Shown: positions 9,228-20,780 of the stretch, one piece after another
Layout: each line of letters begins with the position of its first letter
How positions within the stretch are numbered: the first letter of the stretch is position 1
Notes under the pieces: generated by a model
What the model was told of the DNA's origin: nothing
The model's input: only the letters and a program-made list of their open reading frames with translations
Database searches by the model: none
Assembly (NCBI GenBank): GCA_051294375.1
Contig: CM119266.1
Span: 14,612,755 to 14,676,754, forward strand
Length of the DNA stretch: 64,000 bases
DNA from: Paraspadella gotoi
Lineage: Eukaryota > Chaetognatha
Reading direction: 5' to 3'
Made by a program: the position numbers and the translations under genes

Positions 9228-11102
9228 GAAGACGGGGATCCAGCGATCGAGGAGAAAACTCATGACGCTCATAGCATGGCAAATAACCCCATCTTTCGAA
9301 TTAAATATCATGGACAGTCTTTCATCATTTTCGCGAACTAACCCAATCACCCATTATTATTATCATGTGTAACTACTGTAACTGCATTGTTGTTTCGTGA
9401 ATTATCGCAGTCGTTACTTTGTAATAATTTTTTTTTTATTGCAGTTTGAAATGTGAGTGGGTACCAATGATTTTTAATGTTAAGTACTCGAAAGGCATGA
9501 ACTGGAAACAAATAATAATAATCATAATTATGATAAGAATAATAATTGTTCTAATTGTTTTAATGAACATTTCGAGAGTGTTTGAAATTCGTCGTACCGA
9601 GATTTTGAAATATATTTATATTTGTATCTTTACTATAACTAGAAACAGTCGAAACAATTTGCTCATTGCAGAAACATTTAAAATCGTTGTTTATACAGCA
9701 TAAAAAAAAAAAAAAAACAATTTAGAAGGAAAGTTGGGAAAAATGGGGCAAGAGTCTTTTAAAAGGTGATTTTTTTTTAGAGGCAAGGAGTTAAGAAGAG
9801 CGGCTATGAATAAATTATTTTAATTAAATAAAATAATTGAGCAACAAAAAGAAAAAAAATTTGCACCATGACTATTTGTTTAAAAAAGCTGTTTCTCTCT
9901 CTTTTGAACATCTCAATGTATATCCAGCTTTGAAAATCTCAAAGTGAAAATATCAAAAAGAATTTCTTTTAAAAAAGAGGTGAACGATGTTAAATCTTTT
10001 CGGTGACCGTAATTTAGAAAACAATTTGCGGTTGATTTTTGTTTTTTTTTTGCGAAAAGAATTATCATGCTGTGTTAGTGATTCGATTGCTATGAGGTGT
10101 CAGTTGATATCTAGTGAAAGGCTTTACTTCGCCACAAATTTTATGCATAGTTTTCTGTATGTTGCTTTGTTCGAAATACAATCAAATCCACGTAAACAAT
10201 CGACTCGTTTCATAAATAAACATTGCGTTCAATCATTGTAAAAACAGAATTTAATACAATTTTGATTAACATAAAAAAAACTTAGATGTAATGTAATTAA
10301 ACCAAGAAAAAAATTAAAAGGAAATGACAGTGTAAAGGAAAACTGACAAGTCTAAAACTAAAAACAATTGCTTTTAGGTGAAAAAATATTAAAGAAGAAA
10401 GATATTTGTTCAGATTTTTTTGCAGTGTTTATCTAGCGTCAACTTTTGTATAAATGTAACAAGCTCTTAAAACGATAAAAGAACACGTCAACAGAAGAAC
10501 AACTAATTGGAAGCGTGCGGATCGCATATAAAATTTCTCGGTCTATTCAATTCAATGAGGCGTATAGTAATAATATTAATAATAGAAATCTTTTTTACAT
10601 TCAAAAACGCCGAGTAGATTAGATCGCGGTTGTTTGTCGCAAATGTACAATTTTCTCAGAAATAAGTATAATTTTTTTTTTTTGCAATCGCGCGGCAAAC
10701 CCGTTGCAGAAATGGGATGCATAATTTCCCGCTAAATTTATAATACATTGATACAATTCGCCAAAGGACTCGGGATTGAGGGTTCACGAACTTAAGTATT
10801 CTTCACCACAATTTTTTTCCCTTCAAACTTGGCTTTTTTTTCTACGACGTAAAAAGTGATTTTGCTTTACATATTTTCAAGAGAACGTTTAAATTCAAAA
10901 TTAAACAGTATTTGCGTCGATATAAGGGGGCGTGTCCGGGACTAGGGAAAGGGGCGTTGGGAAAGGGTGGATTGGGGTCGCGGGATTTCGAGGGCAAAAG
11001 GCTGTCATCGCCGCGGACGACATCTCGACGAGTTTCTGACTTCTCATCGGTCCCTTCGAGGGTCAGGGGGTCAGGTCCGACAAAATCCTCCTCCATCGGT
11101 CA
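9228..11102. other. AT-rich intergenic DNA between convergent genes
   Basis: Contains the 3' flanks of the tetraspanin-like gene (plus) and SMUG1 (minus). Poly-A and poly-T runs are common and open frames are short and AT-driven, such as an isoleucine-rich frame at 9446-9703. From 9680 onward the sequence is the template of copies B and C (starting at 20,781 and 33,076). Confidence 0.75.
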
Positions 11103-13903
11103 TCATTGGTGCGTCCCCCCGGGGTGGGGATGAGCCAGCCCCCCGGGGTGACCCAACGAAAGTCCGCCCGGCGCCCCCCAGGGGTTATAAACTCCATGTG
11201 CGGGCGGAGCGTGCATCGAGGGCGCGTAGGGAGAGGAGAAGGGGTGCTGCAGCCCCGGGTGAGTCGCGTGGGGGTGGTGGTGGTGCAAAGTAGGATGCGG
11301 CGGCGGCGGAAGTCCGCCGAGGCTTCCAAGCATGTAGGAGGGTTGCGAAGACATGGGCGGCGTCATTGGTCCGCCCGGGTTTTGCGGGTGATGGGGATGG
11401 TGGGGGTGATGATGGTGAGGATATTGATGGTGCTGAGCCGAGAGGTGAGACGATGGCGGCGTGGCGCCGCCGAACATGCCGCCACCTCCGGCGCCACCGC
11501 CACCTCCCAGTACTCCGCCGGCTCCGTTGGCCGGTCCACCGCCGGGCGTGGTGGCGCGGGCGTTGGTCTGCGACCCGATCGGAAGTCCCGAGAAATTGGG
11601 CGACGCCGACGACGTCGACGAGGACGTCGAGTGATGCTGCTGCTGATGATTGGAGGCGTCTTCTTGCTTGACGCCCACCGGCGTCGTCTGCGTCCCCGCG
11701 GAGCCGACGGGCGGCGAGTGGGCGCCGCCGCCGAGCGAGGACGAGGACAGCGCGGCTGCAGGAGCCAGGTAGTGGATCACGCCCAGTTCTTCAAGCTGAC
11801 GTCTGGCCGTGTCGTACCAACCCTGGGAGAAGGAGAGAGATTTTGGTTGGAGGGGAAGATTGAAATAACTTCATAAATAATAATTTCGTGATATTTTCAA
11901 TCATAATAGTACTTATAAATTATTAAACCAGTGGCTGCGCCAATACATGCAAATCGCTGTATGGGGGTTAATGTGACCTGCTTCTGCAGCATAAATAATA
12001 TTTTATAAATTTAAAATAAATTTTATAAATTTGTTTTGCTTGAACTATTTTTTTTAAACTTTCATTATTTTTTCAACTTGAACCATTTTTACAGTCCTTT
12101 TACATCACTCTAAAACTGTTTTTTTCAATAATTCTTCCCCACACCCTCTTCAGTCTTTTATTTTCACGCCCACATCTTGATATTACTCTCTTCCATCCTA
12201 TGCCACTCTTCCTTTCCCCCCAACCCCTTCCCAACCCCCTTCCCATGTACCTTGTTAGCCACGGGGTTAATGGGCGACGGATGCATGATCATCTCCACCC
12301 GGATCTTGCCTTCCATCTCCTTGAGCGCGGCCTGCGCCCGGGCCTGTGTGTACTTGCCCACGCAAATGAGGACCTTGACCTCCAAGAGTTTGACGACTTG
12401 GACCAAGGCCTGGTCGCAGAGCTCGTTCAGGGGGTTTCGCACGCTCACCTGGCGGAAGGGTGAGGGTGAAGCGTTGGTTTTAATAATTTTAATTAATCAT
12501 TCATTCGGTCGATAAGTAAAAAAAAAATAAATAAATAAAATAAATTAATCACCAATTCAATCGATAAATCAACTACAATTAAATCAACTAATGAACCAAT
12601 ACATCAATTAATAAATAAATAAATAAAAAAAATATTTTAAGCAATAAATTAATCAATCAATCCACCTTCAAATCTGGAGGAGTGATATTCTTTCCCGTCT
12701 TCGTCATGAACGAGAGGGGACAGTAGTTGTAGACGAACGTATTGCGGAAGAAAACGTCGGGCGTGGAGCAGAGGTCCTTGAAGAATCCCCAAAATCGGGC
12801 GCCGCTCACCTGGACGAGGGATTCGGGGGACGGAGTGGAACGATGGTGGTGTCGGCGAGGGTGGCGAAGGGGGAAAGTGAATGGCGAATGGTGCGGCGTG
12901 ACATTTTTGGGTTTTGGGGTGGGAATCGGGAGAGGAGGGGGTGAACAAGAAAATCGGGGGAGGGGGAGATGAGTTTAGAGGTTTCGAAGTAGGTAAGAGA
13001 TTACAGCGCGGAGAGGGGGAGGGCTCATTCATGCAGACGAGCGGGGTAAGGGTGAATGGGGTAAGTTCGGTGCGCTGTCATGAACGTGAAGGTGTGAAGA
13101 CTAGCTAGTGTATTTCTTTTGTGACTTGGGTTTCTAACGATGAACGATTCGACCGCGTGGAGCGATTTGCACAAGAATAAAAAGTTAGTTTCCCTTTCTT
13201 AAAAAAAAAAAAACCTTCCGAGATTTTCTCTTAAATAAAAATCATAGGATTTCGTGTCTGAAGAGAAAAGAAGAAGAAGGAAAAAAAAACGAAATTGAAA
13301 AAAAAATATGAAGGTCATTCCGGTCAAAAAGACATGAAGCAGAAATGAAGTCGATTAGACGGACAGATGGAATGACAGACAGATGGGTGGAAGAGATGAA
13401 TAAAAAAAGATGGAGGAGAGAAAGAGTTTTGAGAGAAATAAAGAGTAAGTGTATATTTTGAAAGAGAAAAAGAGAAAAAATATTTAATGAATAATAATTA
13501 AATTATGCAAAAAATTCTGGAAGGACCGAAAAAATATTTAAATATGCCGAGAAACAAAAATAATTTCATAATATATTAAGCCCTTCAAGGAAACAAAGAA
13601 AATTTAAGAATAAAAATTTATTAAAGAAAAGATAATTTAAAAAATAAAACGAAAATAGACCGGAAAAAGGGGATGAAATAAAATCGAATTGGAAACGAAA
13701 TATACATGCGAGAAGCGAAAAGAGAGAAAATAGAAGCTAAGGGAAGCGGGGGGGGGCGATAGCAAGGGGGGGGGTGATAGCGAAGCGTCAACTGGCGAAA
13801 GCGGATACGAGAGAACGAAAGTGAAAGACTTAATTGGATTGTCGCTTTTATTAGAATAAGATAATTTAATATATTTCCTCTCCTTCTCTCTCTCTTCTCT
13901 CTC

Positions 13904-13980
<77 letters not shown>

Positions 13981-14260
13981 TTCCCTTCTCCATCTCTCCC
14001 TTCGCATCGACATGCATTTTTATGAGTCTAAAAGGGCGGCAACGCGCCATAATCGCGCGCTGGCTTTTACGTGCACGAGCGCACGCGGCGCTCGTAACGC
14101 GTGCCGCATGCGAATGAGGCGCTTGGCCCAACCGAGCGTCGTTGTTTAAAGAGCGGCCCAGACGAGGCCTTCGTCGAGACGGAGATGTAGTTTTACTCGA
14201 ATCGTAAAATTCTTATCTCCGCACTGAAAATTTACTTTTTTTACGGTTGCTTCTTTCTCT

Positions 14261-14335
<75 letters not shown>

Positions 14336-15380
14336 CTCTCCTCTCTCTCTCTCACTCTATCTCTCTCTCCTCTCTCTTCTCTCTCTCTCTCTCTCTCTCT
14401 CAGTTTTTTTTAAAACTAAAAATATATGATAGATAGAATCGTTAAGCAGAGTTCGTTCCGAGAGACTGACTATTCATTCCTTTACGTTCCTGTCGCTCGT
14501 TTTTCTTTTTTTCCTCGTTTCCTTTTGTTTCTTTTTCTTTTTCTGTTTTCTTTTGTTGTTTAGTTCTTTATTTCTTTTCTTTCTTTATTTCGTTCCTTCG
14601 TTCTATCGTTTCCTCTTTCCTTCATACTCTCTTTGGTTATAAGCCCATAATCGTAAATTCAATGATAAGAATGTCCATAAGCTGTAAATGGATCTGGAGA
14701 ATATCTCTCTCGCTCTCTCGCTCTCCGCGCCTCACTTCTGGCCTTTTTTTTTTGAAGGGTCGTTTGCAACGATTCGAGTTGGCCCCAAAGAGGGCGTCTA
14801 ACGCGCAACTTCCCTTGACGCCCGCCGTTTATATTTATAACGAGAAGAGTCGGTGCTTTTCTTGACTAGCGATTCACAACATCCTGTAGAGCGAACTGCA
14901 CCGTGGTCTTTGTTGCCGTAATGGCCGCCAAGTTCAGAGCGAAATTTCGTTGAAAAGGAGCAATGCGGAGAAGAAGTAAGTGGGAGGGACTACAGTCGGG
15001 TTTAAAGTTAGAACAAAGCTTTGTAAGGGATGATGAATAGCTTCGCCAGAATAAGACGAAAAGACACAAATGTCAATAACAAGACTGACATTAACGATTT
15101 AACATATCATCAGCTTTTCCCTCTCATCGCCGCCGCCAGCGATCGAGGCCAAGTCTCCGCCCAGAGGTTTTAAAACTTTTTACGCGCGCCGTGGTCACGT
15201 GATTCGAGATATAAATTTAAAGGCGGTCATTTCGTTTTTAATTACTTGGCGCGGCTCGTGGAGATTGGAAAGGGAGCGAGAGAAATTAAACTTAAATGTC
15301 AAGCGAACGCGGATGAATTGAGGGAAAGATATCTCTTCTCTCTCTCTCTTCTCTCTCTCTCCTCTCTCTCTCTTCTCTCA

Positions 15381-15421
<41 letters not shown>

Positions 15422-18400
15422 TTCCATTTTCCCTCTCGACGACCAGGCTCATCAATCCCGCATAAAACCAGACAGGTAATAAGAAGACACTTTCACGCAG
15501 ACTCAGACTCAGAATGAATAAATATGAAAACACTTTTTCCTCTCCAATTATTTCATAGACCTCGGTCTGACATTTGGAACGGCGGTGGCAATTAAGAGAA
15601 ACCGACGAAATTATTTCAAGCCGATCGGGAAAAACGACGCGGCGGCAATTTTGCGGCATTTGTCGACCGCGTTTTGCGGCATTTGTCGGCGGGATTTTAC
15701 GGCATTTATCGGCGGTATTTCGCGCGCCATTTCTTCTTTCTTAACAAGAAATAACGTGGAATCAAATTGAATTCGTGATTTTAAATTCTTAAAGATTCAG
15801 CGAATATCTCTGAAATCCGTCGTAGTTGTTTATGTTTTTCCTTGTGGTTCTGTTTTAGGTTTTCATCCTTCTCCTCATTTGGTTTTGATTTTTTAATTAC
15901 TGTCCCAGTTTAAGTATTTACAGGGTCACTTCACTAGACGCCGCCTCTTTAACGCTTCTATTTTACAAATGTATATTTTATTTTAACAAATTAAAACGCG
16001 CAACTTTTACAAGGACTCCTGAACTACTCTTCTGTCAATAGTAGTATAGTATTCACTCTCTTCCCGCGTTTTAAAATCCTTTGCGCCATCCCAATCCAGT
16101 ATCACGACTCAAGTCGCCGATCGACTGCGTCATTCCCCCCCCTTTCTTTCCTCTTTATGCGTCGTTCGCGGCGCCTTTTTCTTGCGTCGTTTCCCCGTCA
16201 CCGGCGTCGCCTTTCTCGGCGCCGCGCGATTCCGCGACGATAAAAATGGAAAACGGCGCCATAAAAGTTTTATTGGTGTTGAGTGTAAGGCATTGTTGTC
16301 ATAAATTATCGCCGTNNNNNNNNNNAAGGGAGATTTGTCGTGGGCCGAGGTTCGGGTAGAAAAACGGAGCGGGATGATTTAGAATTTCTCCAGTCATTGA
16401 AACGCTTGATACAGATTTCGCGATCGTCGGGGATTTGTGTCCGTTTCGATCATGTCCCTGGCTTTTATAACAATGACAATGACAATAACGATGACAATAA
16501 CAATGACACAGTGACAATGTGCGTGGAGTTTTCTTGAGCGGGACCTTCTCGTGGGCGCTAGTTTTTTTTTTTTTTTTCTATTCTCTCTTTTCAATTGTGA
16601 ACCAGGATCGAGGAGAACGTAAACAGGGAACACGGTTCACGCGTATCGTCTTTTATGTTACTCATCGTTTGTCATCTTCCGTCGTCGCCTTTTGTTTTTA
16701 TCGTCGTCGTGTTCGTCGTCAACCTCGTCTCAGTTTCACGTTAAATATAGATGACGTCATCCGCTTATCGCGAAAGATAAACCGCTTCGCTGATTCGGGA
16801 AAGCCGAAAGGGGAACGACATCTCGGGCTCAGGATTAATTACGTACGAAAGAAAAAAAAACTATATTGCCTTGAACGTTGTGCAATTTTATTTGTCTTTT
16901 TCTTAAATGTTGTAATATTATAAATAATATTGTAGAAAAGTATAAAAAAGCCAAAGAGAAAGATGAGAAAAAAACCTTTTTATCAAGATGATCTGACAGG
17001 GTTCTGCTTAAGATAGATTGGTATAATGTGAGTGACAAACAGACAAAAACAGACTTGAAATACACATATTTGCAACGACTATATGTAATACGCAAAAAGG
17101 CATTGATTGGGTGGAAAGCGTGGGTTCGGTGTACGATCTCTTCGATGTCGGGTGAAGTTGGGAGAAATAAAATATAACTAATGATACGTTCATTTACATT
17201 TATCAACATATGTCCACAACTTCTTGTCTCCGCGACATTGAATGTTCGTTTTGTTTTTTTTTCTACCAACTACGAAGGGTGGCGCTTTTATCGTTTCTTC
17301 GTCTTTTGTTTCGTGCGACAAAAAACAATTTACATTTATTTTTTTTTTAAATTTGAAACAGATTTTGCACACGTAAATAAAAGACACACGAAGAAGTTGG
17401 TAGAAGTATTTGTAAAACTTGATTTACCGATAGCACTTTCCTTCGAAGATGTCCGGCACGTACCTCAGAACGGTGGCACTCGAACCCCAGGACGGGCCGT
17501 TGGGGGTGCTCGACCAGGGGTTTACCCACCGAGCCCGAAACCCCCAGCCAGTCCTTCACCATGGACACCTCACCGAAGGGCACCTGGGATTTGGAGGGCG
17601 GAAGAATAGGGGAGGGGAGGTGAGGTTCGGGGGTTGGTGAGTGAGGGGAGAGGGAGGAGGATGGGGTGAGGGAGGGAAAGATGGAAATTGAGACGGGGAG
17701 GAGAGATGTGATCAGAGATGGCATCGCCGATGGAATAGAAAATGCATACGATGAGAATTCGAATTTAATAGTAGAAGATTTCATACACCGGTTTAAGTTA
17801 TTAAGTAACCACCTTAATAAAAAAAAAACTAACCCAAAATTTCATTTTAACTTTTTTCTAAAATAATAGAAATTATAATAATATAAAATCTTAATCTCTA
17901 CGTATAAAAAAAATTAGTTAAAAATTTAATTGAAATACAGTCCTGTGCAAAAAAAGACACCCAAAAACATTATGAAAATAAATCTTGTCTTTCAGGAGCT
18001 ATAGCTCTTGAATGTTTGGACCGATTTTCTTTTAACTTATACATTTTCTATTTCAAAATCTACATTTATCATTCATAATATTTTATAATATGTGCTTAAA
18101 ATGAGTGTTACTTAATGTTTGAAGAGTGTCCTATTTTTTGGCACAGAACTGTACAATTTTGATCGCAACGTATTGCTTTGCGTTTTAATTAGTCATCGTA
18201 AAATTCTCATGGCAAAATTGTAGAAACGAAGAAGCAGCAATTGTTTTCCCCGATCGGATTCTAATTTGTTACTTAACGACATCTTGGTTTTTATAGTTTT
18301 AAAGTTAAAACCAAAATTTGTTTTTGATCGTACGACTACAAATTAAAATTAATACTCTAAATAACCATTATAAGCATTTTCCACTGTTGCTATTTCTCAA

Positions 18401-20780
18401 TGTCAGAAATTACTTGAAAAGTAACCCTGTGCTCAAATCAAGCAATAAAATTATTAAAGCATATAATTAAATTTTGAAGGGCCTTTCTCTTGGCCTTATA
18501 ACATCCCTTGACATGTTACAGTTGTGGTTTTGGCCAAAACCCTCTTACTAACAGTCTTAGCTTCATACTTAACTTGTGCCAGTACTTTGTAATTTTATTC
18601 GTTTACTCCTTGTTCTCACTAATTATATCAGTTGTTATAATTTTTTGACAACATTTAATTTTTATATTAATTTTCAATTTTACAATTACATCTGCTCTTT
18701 CTTACTCTTCAATTAAAATAAAAATTTAATTTTTGGTTATTAACCTAAAAACATTTCCAATAAATTTCAACAATTTTTCCCATTGAATTTCCTGACAATC
18801 TCAACCCAAAACTCACCCCGGTTTGCGCCATTCCGTAAGGTCCGGGGTTCATGCCCATAAACATGATGTGCTTGGGCGTGCTGCAGAACTTCTTGACGAA
18901 GCAGGAGTGGGGTTCGAACGCGTAGTCGACGGGGTTGTAGATGTGCGTGACCGGTTGCGGGTATTCCAGTTTGCTGAGAGAGTTGCAGAGACGCAGTTCC
19001 GTCTCCAGGAACTGACGGACGATTCCGGAGGAGGTGTCGACGTTGTCCAGCTTCCCGAGGTCCACGGGTTTGAGGATGGCGGTGCATTCCGCCGTCGACG
19101 CCGGATTCCCGCCGCTCGGCGTTCCTCCCGGAGTCGTCGTCGGCTTCTGACCCGTAGCGGCGCCCATGACGCCCGCGGCGCCCCCCGTACCGGCGCCCCC
19201 CGCCCCGCTCGGCGAGACTTCGGTCAAGCGCGGCGAGGAGGACGACCCGAAGCCGCCGATGGNNNNNNNNNNNNNNNNNNNNNNNNNNNCGCACGATCAC
19301 GCACCACCCCCAAGGGTCGGCTTCCGCCGCCGCCCTCGGCACCACCGCTCGCCGCCGCTCTCGGCCCGCAGCCGCCGCAGGCTCATGCCGCCTCTCAGGG
19401 ACAACTTCGTTTCCTTCGGGTCGGCCGCCGCCGCCAGCCAGCCGCCGCAGCCGCCGCCGCCGCCGGTTTTCACCAGAGCTGGCCGCCGCCGCCCATTACA
19501 TGAACGCGGTGGGCAGCGGCGGCGCCGGACGGCGTTCGTCGTTGGCGTCCTAATCGCGTCCGCCATCGACCACGCCCAAGTCGGGCAACGTCGGCGGTGG
19601 AAAGCCTTCTCGCCAGCGGCGGCGGGCCGGCGGGCAGCCACGATCGGAGGCGCCGACCCTTGGGGGTGGTGGTGATGGTGGGCGTGGTGATGACTAGCTT
19701 GCGGAGTGTAGAATGGGTTAGACGAGGGATCGTAGTAGTTGGCCGCCCGCTGCGGCGACGTCAACGTAAAGTAAGGATCCGCCGCGGCCGCCGCTTGCGC
19801 AGAGGCGTAGCCCGGTGTCGCGGCGGCGGCGGCTGCGGTGCCGAAAAAGTTCTCGGCGGCGGCGGCGGCGGAGCTCTGGTTGCAAGCGGCGGCGTACATG
19901 GACGCCGTCGACGAAGAAACCGGCGGTAAAGAGTTGAAGGGATTTTGCGGCGACGGGAAGATGGAGGATCCGGCGAAGTTGGCCGTGTGCGGCGGAGGCG
20001 GCGGCGGCGGCCAAGGGTTGTACACGTTGTTCTGAGGCTGAGAGGTGAAGGAGGAAGAGGAGGCGGCGAAAGGGGAGGAAGAGGAAGAGCGGGCAACAGA
20101 GTTGAGGCTTTGGGAGAGAGGAGTCAACGACGACGAAGACGACGTCGTTTCGCTGACGGAAGCCGTCGTCGGCGGCGTCGTCGTTGTGGAGACGTCGGAG
20201 GCGGCTGTGGGGTGGAGTCGAGGAGGGGTGGGTGGGGGGTTGGTGGGAGAATAAGGTGGAAAGGAGAATGTGAGAGAAAAAAGGGACACGTTTGGTTAAC
20301 GAAAATGTTATTAATAAAATTTAAAAAGTACGGCTGAGGAAGATGAGAAAGGAAGCATTAATGATCCACTAGAATTGTGGTGAAAAAAAAAAATCCTTTT
20401 CAAATTACTCTCTTTTATTTACAGTAGCTCAAATGCTCTACTACAAATCTACTACAGTTTTCCATATCCAACGCTTTTTTCTAACTCTCATCACATTCCT
20501 CGAAAACTCACCCGNNNNNNNNNNNNNNNNNNNNNNNNNNNNNNNNNNNNNNNNNNNNNNNNNNNNNNNNNNCTACTACAGTTTTCCATATCCAACGCTT
20601 TTTTCTACACTCTCATCACATTCCTCGAAAACTCACCCGCTGGATTGCTGAACGGCGACTGATTCCCTCCGGTCGACGAGGAATGACCCGGACTAGAAAA
20701 TCCTGCGCTGCCGCCGCCGGTGCTGCCGCCGCCGCGCGAATCAGCAGCGGATCCGCCAGGGGTGGGCGTAACGCCGCCTC
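11103..20780 (-). CDS. SMUG1: SMUG1 single-strand-selective monofunctional uracil-DNA glycosylase, copy A
   Basis: Removes uracil and oxidised pyrimidines such as 5-hydroxymethyluracil from DNA at the start of base excision repair in the nucleus. Exons on the minus strand: 20637-20780 (5' end cut by the copy junction), 18817-20204 (contains gap 19263-19289 and an inverted contig), 17464-17583, 12666-12809, 12251-12448 and 11103-11822 (stop TGA 11103-11105). All six borders are GT-AG and phases agree. The core is strongly SMUG1: [14 protein letters not shown], active-site motif [13 protein letters not shown] joined across an intron to [14 protein letters not shown], then [22 protein letters not shown], and the second motif [11 protein letters not shown] joined to [14 protein letters not shown]. 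Vertebrate SMUG1 is about 270 aa. Here a Ser/Ala/Pro/His-rich N-terminal region of several hundred residues and a Gly/His/Pro-rich C-terminal tail of about 220 residues are added. The true start lies upstream of the junction (compare 44,658-44,951). Confidence 0.95.
13879..13979. repeat. (CT)n microsatellite, interrupted
   Basis: CT/TC tract with a few single-base interruptions in the large SMUG1 intron; counterparts near 25,337-25,425 and 37,632-37,720. Confidence 0.9.
14257..14401. repeat. (CT)n microsatellite, interrupted
   Basis: CT tract following a CpG-rich block; counterparts near 25,704-25,818 and 37,999-38,113 are shorter, showing the length instability expected of such tracts or of the reads. 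Confidence 0.9.
15649..15717. repeat. 23-bp tandem repeat, three units
   Basis: Three consecutive 23-bp units (15,649-15,671, 15,672-15,694, 15,695-15,717) share the frame TTTTnCGGCATTTnTCG followed by a variable 6-nt end. The array sits in a CpG-rich block of the SMUG1 intron and recurs with indels in copies B and C. Confidence 0.85.
16316..16325. other. Assembly gap (10 N)
   Basis: Ten Ns in the SMUG1 intron of copy A. Copies B and C carry about 110 bp of real sequence here (27,801-27,910, a G-rich stretch), so the true gap is larger than drawn. Confidence 0.95.
17936..18153. mobile_element. Tc1/mariner-type non-autonomous element (MITE), 214 bp
   Basis: The element spans 17,938-18,151 with TA dinucleotides on both sides (17,936-17,937 and 18,152-18,153), the target site used by the Tc1/mariner superfamily. 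The ends are imperfect inverted repeats: left CAGTCCTGTGCAAAAAAAGA, right end read inward CAGTTCTGTGCCAAAAAATA. The CAGTnCTGTGCAAAA start is typical of Tc1-like termini. There is no transposase frame, so it would need a transposase in trans. It sits in the SMUG1 intron 17,584-18,816. Copies B and C have different, longer DNA here. Confidence 0.8.
19263..19289. other. Assembly gap (27 N) in SMUG1 exon 2
   Basis: Twenty-seven Ns inside the coding exon of copy A, immediately beside the inverted contig 19,290-19,648. Confidence 0.95.
19290..19648 (+). other. Inverted contig within SMUG1 exon 2 (copy A)
   Basis: The plus strand here matches the minus strand of copies B and C: CCCAAGGGTCGG at the left, then CAGCCGCCGCAGGC, GGACAACTTCGTT, TACATGAACGCGG, and at the right CAAGTCGGGCAACGTCGG. 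In copies B and C the same text is on the minus strand, in line with the SMUG1 exon (about 31,190-31,510). The segment lies between the 27-N gap and a sharp switch at 19,648, so it was probably placed in reverse orientation during scaffolding. The protein reading of copy A is wrong across this segment. Confidence 0.85.
20449..20639. repeat. 66-bp direct repeat flanking a 58-N gap
   Basis: 20,449-20,514 and 20,573-20,639 are almost identical (CTACTACAGTTTTCCATATC ... CTCGAAAACTCACCCG, one base difference), separated by Ns 20,515-20,572. Copies B and C have this sequence once. The two contig ends overlap and should have been merged, so the gap is false. It covers the intron end and the donor of SMUG1 exon 1. 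Confidence 0.9.

Larger units (their letters stand above)
12810..17463. other. Large SMUG1 intron (copy A) with CpG-rich blocks and CT microsatellites
   Basis: A 4.65-kb intron, much larger than most others here. It alternates CT/GA tracts (about 13,879-13,979, 14,257-14,401, 15,331-15,421) with CpG-rich blocks (about 14,030-14,175, 15,120-15,280, 15,590-15,735, 16,080-16,260). Near 15,190 is GGTCACGTGATTCGAGATATAAATT, written here as two adjacent motifs: an E-box GTCACGTGAT and an AT-rich TATAAAT. I find no exon or RNA gene. Also present are a 23-bp tandem repeat and a short GACAATAAC-type repeat (16,469-16,518). Confidence 0.6.

Noticed and set aside
9446-9703. 85-codon plus-strand frame rich in Ile downstream of the tetraspanin-like gene
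   Set aside because: AT-driven composition, no homology, no splice context; it runs into a poly-A tract.
11106-11876. 256-codon plus-strand frame opposite the SMUG1 last exon
   Set aside because: Shadow of the GC-rich Gly/His/Pro-coding exon on the other strand; Arg-rich and without domain features.
16469-16518. CRISPR-like array (GACAATAAC/GACAATGAC units)
   Set aside because: Short contiguous tandem repeat without spacers in eukaryotic intron DNA.
19297-20289. 330-codon minus-strand frame taken as an independent protein
   Set aside because: It combines the SMUG1 exon 2 reading with intron sequence beyond the acceptor at 20,205 and with the inverted contig; only the part 19,649-20,204 is coding.
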